A DNA stretch of 64,000 nucleotides from Rhabditophanes sp. KR3021 (taxonomy: Eukaryota > Nematoda > Chromadorea > Rhabditida > Alloionematidae): NCBI GenBank assembly GCA_963281155.1, contig CAUJLY010000002.1:1488001-1552000 (forward strand), given 5' to 3'. Positions 1 through 10,516 of the stretch are shown here, one piece after another. A program made the translations under genes and the position numbers. Under the pieces are notes generated by a model, which ran no database searches, was not told where the DNA came from, and was given only the letters and a program-made list of their open reading frames with translations. Each line of letters starts with the position of its first letter. The stretch's first letter is position 1.

Positions 1-426
1 CGGAGTTCCAAGGTAGTAGTTGTCTTTGGTGATTGTGGGAGTGTAAACGGTTCAAAATAATTGACCAGCTTTAAATAAACAATGCGCTAATGAGGTAGCT
101 GTCAGGTACAACTTTTTGTCCTATGTAGTTAGGAGAAAGAAACTTTTTAAAGAACCAAGATGAGGCTTGTTAACAATGTTTGTCTTAAAAATAGATAGAT
201 TAGAAAGAATGTAATTGAGTTGAGCCTTTCACTAATTTTTAAAAATAAATTATAGAAAGCTTATAGTTAGCATATCTTTTTTAAATTTGGTGTGTTCTTT
301 TTTATGGAAAGTGTAAAAACTTACATTGTAGGCATGCTTATAATATTGCTGTTGTTGCTGCTGTCTTTTGTAAGCTCGTGCAGGAATGATTTTTATTGGA
401 CCAAGAACAGAAGAATCTTGCACCAT
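1..426 (-). CDS. Unknown protein with Gln-rich N-terminus, 5' part only
   Basis: The 5' end of a gene that runs off the left edge. Exon 1 (426 to 325) starts with ATG and reads 34 codons, including a run of six glutamines encoded by CAG/CAA, and ends at a clean GTAAGT donor. The next exon most likely begins near position 86 (after ATTAG) and stays open in the same phase to base 1, reading a Thr/Pro-rich stretch (EPFTLPQSPKTTTTLEL). The intron would be about 238 nt, longer than most here. The acceptor is weak and AAAG at about 73 is an alternative in the same frame. I do not recognise the family; too little is visible. An ATG, an optimal donor and phase agreement make a real gene likely. Confidence 0.45.
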
Positions 427-2624
427 TGATATTTAGTAAAATATAAGTGACAAATAAAGGCATAAATGTAGTTTAATAAATAATGATTGCGTTTTTAAGT
501 GAATTAATTGATTAAGTCAGAGTTCTGTAAAGTTGAATAAAAAATGTTAATACCAGAATAATAATTTATCTGAACAAAAGGACGACATATAAATAAAAGA
601 AGAAGGAAATAGAATAGTGTAACCAAAAATTAGCATACACAAAAGTATTTACCTCACACTTTATTCGATACATCCTTTGATAGTTAATACAAAAGAATCC
701 AATCAAATTAATATTGTTATCCAATTTAAGGTTTCTAAATGTTATCTTTGTCAAAAGATATCATCCAAACCTGAGATATATTACATCTAAGGTTCGTGGT
801 ATAACTTTTTAATTGAATCGAAAAATCACCACCTCCTACTCCGTTCAAATGACAATTAGAATATTTTTGGAAGAAGAATAATATAAATCGGTATTATTTG
901 GTTATGATATTGTGTAGTTTTAACAACAATAAACATAATATCATGTTCAGAACAATATCAAAATTACTTGATAGCTGTTAGTTGGAAATGAGAAACAAAT
1001 ATATCTCTTTTAAAAAGATAGATATTTTAAAGTGAAGAAGATGTGTCATTTTTTAGAATCAAATGAAGATCTCAAAAAGTTTTACTCGAACATACAATTT
1101 GATTGTAATAAATTAGGTAAAAAATGAATATATGTGTTGTTTGTGGGGAAAGCTAGTTATCCGCCTTATCTTTTAAAATACTCATTTACAAAGCATTGAA
1201 TATATTTGCAACAACTTTTGTGTGAGTAAAAAATGAAAGGAATGATGATTTAATGTCAATATAAGGTAATATATTTGGGAATTTAGGGTATTTGATATGG
1301 TATATTAATAAGGACCCTCACAAACTTGAATTATGAATGAGTGTAGCCGTATAATAATTGAATAAACGTCTTAAAAGAATTCGATTTTAAGCTAATAAGA
1401 TTATGGGAAATATTAACACAAATATTATAATAACGATGATGATATGATGAACTTGAATAAAGGTATCATGGCCCGGTGTGGACAAATAAACAAAAGTGTA
1501 TATTTAGTTATTATAATATAATAATTGAAAAAGTTTTTACTCTACTACTGTCAATTCATATCAAAACTATATATTTCAAAGTTCAAACTAATAGAGACGC
1601 GCGTGTATTCTTGATTTTTGGTGAACATATATACTTTAGGTATAAAGATATATCTTTGTCTTGATTAGCAAAGATAAGTTAGCTTTGGTGAAGAATGTGT
1701 AAGGTTTTGTTAAAAAGGGGTACGCTAGTTAGAAAGAGTCTCCCTAGCTTTTTATCTACCTATTTATCTTAAATTCTTTCTGAAGAAGTGCGTAGGTGAT
1801 TAAATTTTTGTTCTGAATATTATAGAAAGAAATAAAGAATAGGTGTACACGCAATTTGTAATATCAAAAACAAATAATTATTTTTGAGTGGACATGTTGA
1901 TTTGGAGGTACTTCAAAGAGGAGTAAGTTAATTTCATGGATGTATGCAAATGATATGTCAATAAAAAACAATTTGTTAACGTGTAGTCTTCAAACTTAGT
2001 ACTAATAAAACGACTTGTTTCTATAAAAGAAAAATAATTTAACGTAAAAAGATGTGTGTATTATTTTCATAAAAGAGCAATAGTACTTCTATACTTACTT
2101 GATTGGGATCAGTTTTGGTATATTGGAATAGTTAATCAAGATGACACATTATTATATTTGCTAATGACAAATAAATTTGCGGTACAGTTCACTTCTCACC
2201 GAGTCATCGAAAAGGATATGAGATAAAATCAGCGATTGTTATGCTACATGCACCTAAACAAATACTTTTTTAATTAATGTATTTATTGTTTATTATTTAT
2301 GAACACTTCCGGGATATGTTTCAAAATCACAAATAAAACGTTTTTACCAAGTGCCAAATTAACCGAATCACTACTAATTAACATTTAACTTCGTAATTAA
2401 TTTAAAATATTTTAAAATCTACTTTTCCAAGTTCAAAATTAGTCTAGTAAACGCATCCTACCTTTTATGATATTTCACTTCAGCTCTTATGAGGTATAGC
2501 AATCATTTTGAATTTAGGTATTTTTATTACTATTCATTTAATTTCACACAAATATGAAGCTTCGAAATTCTTCAATATTCAAAAATGGAGAAGGTTAGTA
2601 GAAGTTTTACACCAATATGCTTTG
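427..2624. other. AT-rich intergenic, no gene seen
   Basis: About 2.2 kb of AT-rich sequence. Open frames here are short and lack ATG starts or splice support. It presumably contains the promoter of the left-edge gene. I see no tRNA, repeat array or conserved motif. Confidence 0.5.
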
Positions 2625-3268
2625 GTCTTCTCACCGGTGTAAAATTTTTGTTCGCAACAAGCCTATTTATTATATTAGTGCAGTTGAAGAATGTACAATT
2701 ACATTTTGTGGCATAATTGCTCCACTTATTATGTTGGTTTGTTTCAAAGATATTGGGCAAAGTCGTGAACAATATTTAATTATTTATGCCAATGTAAATT
2801 TGAAACTAGATAATTGATCATATTTAAGTTTAGAATAGTAGATTAATAAAATAATATGATGATTCAGAACACACTTTGCTTATATCTCAATTCAGAAAAT
2901 GTGTTAATTGTACATATATCTTTGTAACAATTTATTTATTGATGTTCATAAATATGACCTACGGATTTGTTTTTTATTACATCCAATTAAAAATCAAACT
3001 GAAACAACTGTTAAAAAATTAAGGAATAGTATTATAATATTAAGAGACTTTCTAATAATTCCGCTAATCTTTGTTTCTTCCCATTTGTCATACCTGCCAA
3101 TTTAGTTGTCTCAAATATACTACCAAACGTCCAACAACTTGTTGGATCAAATTGTGTTGTGGTGATGATGTACTTATCATATCACCTCTCTACACATTAC
3201 ACCAAATTCTGAGAAGTCCTAAAATACTTAAATCCAAATTGACGAAATTAATTGTTGTTAGATGTTAG
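2625..3268 (+). pseudogene. Broken serpentine chemoreceptor, paralogue of the next gene
   Basis: Three out-of-register stretches match the intact receptor just downstream in order. The first (2640-2805) has FVRNKPIYY and CFKDIGQSREQYL against FVRNKPLYY and FFKDAGYSKEQYL, and keeps the AAT|GTA donor that ends exon 2 of the intact copy. The second (about 2930-3100) matches the helix before the last loop. The third (3095-3268) has SNILPNVQQLVGSN and SPLYTLHQILRSPKI against ANVLPEIQIFLGSN and SPLFALYQVLKSPKI, but a one-base shift near 3175 breaks the frame. Stop codons interrupt the rest, and the N-terminal half (TM1 to TM4) is absent. This is a tandem duplicate that has decayed, a common fate of nematode chemoreceptor genes. 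Confidence 0.85.
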
Positions 3269-3451
3269 CACTTTTTTCATGGACTAAATATTGTTAATCT
3301 TAATAATTATATTTAACGACACCAAAATAATAAACAACAATTTAGTAAATTTTTTCTTAAACTTTCGCAAGCTATGTTTAACAAAAAATACACTTTAAAG
3401 GTTTAGTATTTATGGTTGACTCATTCTATACAGCGACTCATTTTTCCTTAA

Positions 3452-4525
3452 ATGTATCCAACTATTTATGATGTACTGATTCAAGTAGTTTCATCATTTG
3501 CCTTTTTCTTGAATTTGGTAATATTCTTTGTTTTGCATTCTCAGCTTCATAAACGTGAAAGCAACAAGTTTTTTGTTATTATCAAATGGGGAAGATTACT
3601 TGAGTGTGTGACGCCATTTATTATTGGTCCTTATTCTGGTCTGAAACTCACTTTTCCAGTGGTTGGTGGGGCCTTTTCAGGTGAGTTCTTCTAATAAGGA
3701 AGTAAATTACAATTTTTTAAAGGTGTCTGTCATCAATTCAACGGCATTATGACCTGCAAATACGGCATTTTGATGGCTTTAGTCACAGCTTTTCCCATAG
3801 TCAGTTATATTAGTTTTTGCTATCTGATTAGATACAACTCATTTGTACGAAATAAACCGCTTTATTATACGAATTATTACGAAAAATTTGGATTAATCCT
3901 AATAGCAATTGTGGTTCCAATCGTGGTTCTTGTTTTTTTCAAAGATGCAGGCTATTCAAAGGAACAATATTTGGATATTTACCCTAATGTACGTTAACAG
4001 TTCAAAATTAATTTTTAATAAATTAAAATTTAGAAAACTGTCTTGTTGCAAGATTATGATGAATCTCACTACACACTAGTACTTTTTCAAACAAAGAAAT
4101 TCAATTCATTCAGTTACGTTTTTTTCGGGATAGGATTACTCCTAGTTCTAAATATATGCCAAGGTTTTTTCTACTATTATTTCTGCCTGGATAAAAAACT
4201 ACGCCAATGTCTTCGAGAAGCTAAATTCGGAACAGCCGAAAAAATACGAAGATCTATTTTTACACTTCGATTACTACTGTTTTTTCCAATTGTTTTCGCA
4301 TTTACACCTATTTTTGTGCCCCTTGCATTAGGATTCGCAAATGTTTTACCGGAAATACAAATTTTTCTTGGCTCTAATAGTTTGCTAATTGTGTTAGTTT
4401 ACTTTATCGTATCACCTCTTTTCGCATTATACCAGGTTTTAAAAAGCCCTAAAATTATTTCCCCTATGTCAACGAAATTAAATAACGTTGTGCCAAAAGT
4501 TGTTCGTGAGCGATTTAATAAATAA
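3452..4525 (+). CDS. Seven-TM serpentine chemoreceptor (Str/Srh superfamily)
   Basis: Three exons, 3452-3680, 3723-3988 and 4034-4525, joined over introns of 42 and 45 nt with phases that agree, give 328 residues, the usual size for Str/Srh/Sri chemoreceptors. The protein is a series of hydrophobic helices: TM1 around residues 10-30, a loop with LHKRESNK, a central pair around KYGILMALVTAFPIVSY and FGLILIAIVVPIVVLVFF, then two C-terminal helices ending in SPLFALYQVLKSPK. This layout with a short basic tail fits nematode G-protein-coupled chemoreceptors acting in ciliated sensory neurons. The upstream pseudogene is its closest visible relative. The exact subfamily is not certain. AATAAA lies right after the stop codon. 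Confidence 0.8.
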
Positions 4526-4619
4526 AACAAATTTTATTAATACCTATTTATATTTATGTGAGTATCATTGTTGTGGTTAATACCAATTTAAAACGTTAAT
4601 AAAATCAAAATACATGTAA

Positions 4620-6447
4620 TTAATTTTGATCATTGAGATTAAAGCGTACAACTGGTTTGTTGTTGTTTTCAATTATTAAATCTTCTTCCTCTACTTCCTC
4701 ATCCCCGTCTTCCGCATCTTCGTAATATTCTTCATTCTGAAAGAAAGCCTTTTCTTCAACCTCAAATCTCCTTCTCTTTCTCATCTTCCTCTTTCGCTTT
4801 TCTTCGTCATGTTGAAGTTTCATAAACCTATATTCATACTCTTCCTCAACCAAATGTTGTTTCTTGGTATACTCCTGAATCATGTAAATCCTTACGATAT
4901 CACCTTCGATTTCCTCTGTCTTCTTCGAGTCAAAAACACCATATCTAAAAATCCTGTCATCTCTAAGTGCTCCAAACATAATTCCCGTCATTCTTTGATT
5001 TTGTGGGCGAGATTGGGTAAAACACACATTGACTCCTGAAAATCTTTTATACTCATTTCTTCTTCTTTGAATAGGATTTTCCTCAATTGCTATGATTGAT
5101 AATTTCATTTTAGCCAGTGAAACACAATTAGCTTTAGTAGATGAATCAATTGACCTAGTCTCAACGTCACTATTCAAACTCTCCGTCTCCCTCAAATTAT
5201 TTACGGATTGTTCAGCCCTAATTTCATCTAGAATTTTCTGTAACTCCGGACTTTCCTTGAAAGGATTAAGAGTTTTGCCATTAGTCAGCGAATTCCTGTA
5301 ATTGCCCATCACCGTTTCTCTAGATTCCTTCGAAATAGTTGAACATTTCTTCACCAAATACCCCTTTCCTAACTCGCTAAAATCAGGTATACGATGGGGT
5401 GAATGAAAAACTTTCAACATTCTAATATTCGAAGGCAAATTGTACTCAATAAACAAATACAATATCGACGAATTATAATGTCTAAAGCCAATTTTTTTCA
5501 AACAGGGCTTAGCAATTAATTCAGCTATGGAATCTTCGACGTTATTTGTTTGCCCAAGACAGAATAGATAAGGTGGGAAGTCAATGTCTTTGATTGCTTT
5601 TAGTTTCATTAGAGCTTCTACGTATTGAAAATGCCTTTTTTGGACACCACATGTTGATCCCATTGTTATTCGCTCGAGTGAATCTTTTAGTCTTTCACAG
5701 ATTATTTCCATTGCTTTGACGGAAACGAAGACCCCTGTCAAATGGAGAGTTTTTATTTTTGGAGACATATTTTTGACGATGCTTCCATTAAGAAGATAAT
5801 TTGCTACATTATAATCGGGATACATCATTTTAGATGTGGATAGCATAACTAGTCCGGTAAGATTAGGTAAGGAAAAAAGGGCTGTGGCTGCTTTCCTCTT
5901 CGTACTGAAAGCTTATTTTTAAAAACATTATTTAAAAACAAACTACTTACTTGTCTGTAACAAAATAATCCTGGCAATCCCACAAAGTCAAATTCCTAAT
6001 ATTATCACCAATGTTCTTGAGCCACGCCAAATAATGAGGATTAATACAGTTTCCAACAATTGTCAAACTCTTAAGTTTGGTTAATTTGTTCATAAATTTA
6101 GTTAGAACTATTCCAGCATCCCTTGGGTTAAAGATGTATGAAGATATTTTGATAGTTTTGAGTTTATCTGTATGCAGCAGCAAGGTATAATTTATATTAT
6201 TAGGTGGACAAAAAGGTAGAAGTTTGTGTTTAATTTTTTGGAGTTGACTCATCTTGGTGTATTCTTTGAGAATGGGAGTGTATTCACGGGCGTAAATTTC
6301 GACGCCTTGGATGTTGGTCCATTTGCAGGTAGTGAATCTAATGCGATGGTTAGTTCTTTCAAAAGCAAAACGATCTTTTATAGGAAGAAAAGTTGAAATT
6401 TTGTTTAACACATTGTCTGGTAGATCCGAAAGTAAAGTTCCCTTCAT
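4620..6447 (-). CDS. F-box protein with leucine-rich middle and charged C-terminal tail
   Basis: Exon 1 is 6447 to 5951 and exon 2 is 5904 to 4620, with a 46-nt GTAAGT...TTTCAG intron; phases agree (2+1) and the joined protein has 593 residues. Residues 3-45 (LLSDLPDNVLNKISTFLPIKDRF) are a typical F-box, the Skp1-binding adaptor motif of SCF ubiquitin ligases. Residues 60-300 have leucine-rich-repeat-like spacing (LKTIKISS, LKSLTIVGN, IRNLTLWDC, IKTLHLTGV), the usual substrate-recognition part. After a linker, the last 120 residues are basic (KRKRKMRKRRRFE) and then strongly acidic (EDAEDGDEEVEEEDL), unusual for nematode F-box proteins. The tail could be a nuclear localisation or histone-binding segment, or the fusion of another protein; I do not recognise it. 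Confidence 0.8.
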
Positions 6448-8530
6448 GGCTAATAGTGCAATCTCATAAAGCTATGGTAACTGAAAGGAAATAGAAAAAA
6501 TTGTAGAGCCTGGATGATGCAACCACACGCGATTATACAATACTAAATGTGTATGTAAATGATGAAATATATAATGGTACTAGAAAGAAGGAAATAAAAA
6601 TATGTGCCAATTATTAATTAGAAAATATTCATTTATTACCACACACAGTCAAATATTCCAATATTGGCATATCTCAAGTAATGATATTAGTATTTGATAT
6701 GTCTTTAAAGTCAATTTGATATAGCTGTCTATGTTTAGCAATCCTCCGGATTAAAGGAGTGGCATAAAAAGATGTAATTTTTAAATAAGCCATATATTTG
6801 ATAGCAATATTCTATTTCAGGTTTTAAGATGATTAAATAGGCATATAATAATTCTGCAAACAGATTAAGAGACCTGCTTGCAAAAGAGATTGCTTAATTT
6901 GAGGATATATGTGTTTGTTGGGAATGGATTAGGTTTTTTGTGAAGAATTTGAGCGTTATTAAAGAGGTGTCAATGTAATTTAATCAAGGTGAAATTTATG
7001 GAAATAGGCTTGACTATAAAAATTATTGTTGCTTATACATATAATTTTTTGTTGTTATAACAATTTTGTTGCATGTATTGGCATATAATTAAAACAAATT
7101 ATAAGAGATTTGGAGGCATGAAAAAATAGTTTGCGAAACTTTCTTAAGAAAATGACTCGGTTAGGCAAAAATGTATGCATGTGTGTATATCTTAAATTAT
7201 GGAACTTTCATTAAATAAATTAGGTAAATATTTAGAAAGTAACTGCATTTTGGGGATTGATGTGAAAATGTACATTTATATACTTAAATGGTAGTAGCTC
7301 ATTTGCAAAGAATTCGATGAATGTGGGGGATTATATTAAATAAATTCATTAGGTTCAATGACTATCCACCTACGCATATCAAAGATATGGATATTAAGAT
7401 GGAATTTAAGGAATGCCCCGGTCAATATTAAAATCGTTATCAAAACAAATTAATTGGTATGGAACACCTTGTTATCTTAAAAATTACAAACTCTTTGATA
7501 TGTCGTTATGATCAAACTCAAATATAATGATGATGGCCTCTCTAAACAATTACATAACATTTTGTCGATTTAGATATTTTATATACTTATATTATAACTG
7601 AAAATCTGTCTTTTTGTTCATCAACAATCGAAACATGTCGAACAAATTAATAGCATGTCACAAAGATAAATAAAAGTCTTTTTGCAAAAAGAGTAGTCAA
7701 CAATATATGTTATACTATCATGGATATGTGCATTTTTATTTTTAGAGAATGTAAACAATTGCCGATACAAATGTAATATACATCAAAAAGACAATACAAT
7801 AATTTTTTTGATTCTGTGTAAATTAAATGATTGGGGGCTTCTTTTTAAATAAAAAGGAACTAATAACATTTTAATTCCTTCAACTAAACTTACTAAAAAA
7901 TAAATGACAAATTATTTGGATATTTTGCACTTTTAGATTTCAATTTCTTGTGAAACAAATTTAATTAATTGAAAAAAGATGTCCTTCTTAAACAAATATC
8001 GTATCTTCAAAGGTATTATCTTTGATATAAGGAAATACATATTAAGCATTCATTTTTTAATCTAATTTGTTTGGAAGGCAAAAATTGATGGTATGGATAT
8101 GTTAAAATATCATTTTGAAAGCAATTTGTAATGAGCAAATATTGCATTTTAAGAGGTAATTAATATTTAATGAATTAAAATAAATTGATTTTGATGACGT
8201 CAATTTTTCGGATAATTGGCCTTGGGAGAGAGATATTGGGTACGGTTTAACACAAATAAACTGACTCTGCAAATGGATTAATTAATGTAGACCAAATTTG
8301 GCTTTTTAATTGAATCTTTTTCATGTCGAAATAAATGCACTTTAGAGAATAGTATAAAAAGAAGTAGTCGAAAGATAAATGGAGTGTCGTTAGAACATGA
8401 TAAGTTAAAGTTTATGTACGTGAGTGATTTGATAAAATTACAAAGGTTCGAAACATAAAAACAATACCAGTGACGGGATAAGATTTTAAAGCTTTAGAAC
8501 ATCAAAAATCTTTTTTGAATAGAATTAATC

Positions 8531-8764
8531 ATGTGTATTGAAATAAACCAAAGATATCATAATCTAAGTGATCTTGACAATAATAACAACAACTATATTA
8601 AACGCAAAATCGCATTGCTAATATTTTTCATTACAATATATTGTATGCAACAACTTTTATTCATACCGTTGTTTGTTACACCCAACAAGAATAAAAAATA
8701 CCCACACACCTATGCTATACCATTTAAAAAAACTAATAGCAGATTTCAAACTTATTCTATTTGA
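8531..8764 (+). CDS. Doubtful 77-residue membrane peptide
   Basis: An ATG-started frame of 77 codons with one hydrophobic segment (IALLIFFITIYCMQQLLFIPLFV, about residues 27-49), preceded by an Asn run and followed by a Lys-rich tail. A TATAAAA lies about 180 nt upstream, and ATTTTTTGAATAG just before the start could be a splice acceptor. The composition is what random AT-rich DNA would also give, and no family is recognised. Listed for completeness only. Confidence 0.15.
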   Translation: MCIEINQRYHNLSDLDNNNNNYIKRKIALLIFFITIYCMQQLLFIPLFVTPNKNKKYPHTYAIPFKKTNSRFQTYSI

Positions 8765-9094
8765 TTTAATAACATTGAATTGTCAAAGTTTGCAAAAATA
8801 CACCGCTGTCCTTTTTTTTGTACCTCAAGTATACTCGGCTTAAGCAATATTTTGTGTACTTTGATACACATTTATTACAATTTTGCAAATGTGTATGGGG
8901 TAAATATTGAAATAAAATAAATATGTATATCCTTCATAAACGCTAGATGTAAAGGTGTGTATATTTTAAAATAACTGTTTATGTTGTTGTTTACATTGTT
9001 GCTTCAGGATAATAGCTTACGTTGTTATTTTTGTAACTGCACATAGATAAATATTTTTCCAAAAAAGATACACAAACTACAGAATAGATCATAA

Positions 9095-9790
9095 CGATTC
9101 CTGGAATCATATACAACTTACTGTTGATATCATTCAAAAGAGAATGGTTTGGTTAATATACTGGTACTTTGAGTTTTAAAAAACGATGATTTTTTATCAA
9201 AATATGAAAGAAACTTTGTTACTAATATGCATACGTAATCAAAAGTACTCAATCTTTACACATAGAAAAAGTATCCTAAAGCAATATAATATATTTTCAG
9301 TCATTCTTTACAGAAATCCTTTAATATGCATTAACTTTTTTACGTAAAACGATACTTTTAAAACAGTTGCAACTTGTATCTTGGGAAAAATGCTTATATC
9401 TTTATTAGTTAAGTGCGGTCAAAGTGTATTATTAAGGAAATAAAAGTACAAATCCAGATACATCTTTTGACACTAAAATGGAAAGATTCGGTGGGTAGAT
9501 GAGTGAATTATGAAGATTTATATTATAACGTATTTTAAAAATATCATGTTTTTGCACTTTATAACTTTTGCCTGGATCCATATAAAAACTTACTTTTAGT
9601 TTCACCTGAAAGATAATGAATTGGAAAGTACACTGGTCATTTAAATGTTAAAAAACGATGATTTTTCACAAAATTATACTGTTTCAAGATGAACCTCCAG
9701 TAGTGAGACATATACGGAGATCAAAAGTACTTAATAATTTTATATAAATAAAGGCGTCTTAGAGCTATATAATGCATATTAAACAATTTG
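9095..9790. repeat. Diverged direct repeat, two copies about 475 bp apart
   Basis: Copy 1 (about 9095-9310) and copy 2 (about 9568-9790) share blocks in the same order: a CCTGGAATCATATA / CCTGGATCCATATA start, ACTTACT, an AATGGTTTGG / AATTGGAAAG block with CTGGT, TTAAAAAACGATGATTTTT, ATCAAAAGTACT, and a TATAATATA / TATAATGCATAT end. Spacing within copies is nearly equal, so this is an old local duplication rather than chance AT similarity. Neither copy has an open frame. Confidence 0.6.
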
Positions 9791-10516
9791 TGTACAATGA
9801 GACTTTGAATTTTTATTAAATTTTTCTTACGGCTACCATGGTATGTAGGTATCATTTCGAAATGACTTATTTGGTAAATATAACAAATTTGTGTTATTCA
9901 TTGGAGATTTTGGTTGTCGCTGTTGAAAAGGGGTATGCATACACCTCAGGCAAAAATACCAAGTAGCTATCCCAGTATAATTATGCAAGTGTGTGTTAAA
10001 AAGCATCGCTCCCAAACAAATTACAATTTGTATGGTTAATAAAAGTAGTGTCTCTAAATTGGCATTTAATTACAACACAATTTGAATGCAGGCAAAAAAT
10101 CCAGACAGATAATAAATAACAAAAAGGCAAAATGAAGTCGAAAGTGCTTCGCAATTCATCATCCACACACAACACAATTCAATTCACAGTAACGTTTATG
10201 AGGTATCTCAAAGACAAGTGCATATTTCTTTAAGGTTTGACATTTAAAAACAAGTGCCATTTCTAGATTTATATTTTTGCAAGCTTAAAATGCACATTAT
10301 TAGGTGTGAATGAAAATATTATGCATGTGTATATTCAATCAAACAGGAAAGGATAATGATGATTTTTTGACGCCAAATTATTTGCAACTTAAGCTCCTAT
10401 TTTTCCTTTTAAAAGGTATGTAAATATGAATTTAAATAAACAATAAAGTCTTGCATACCAATTTATTCTTCGTCGAAAAGGCTTAGTTACAACGAGAACA
10501 TAAAATGGATATAAAA

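Larger units (their letters stand above)
6448..10516. other. 4-kb AT-rich intergenic region with a diverged direct repeat
   Basis: No convincing gene. It holds the direct repeat listed at 9095-9790 and one weak ATG-started frame at 8531-8764 (listed separately). TATAAAA at about 8351 lies upstream of that frame. The left end carries the upstream region of the F-box gene. Confidence 0.5.
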
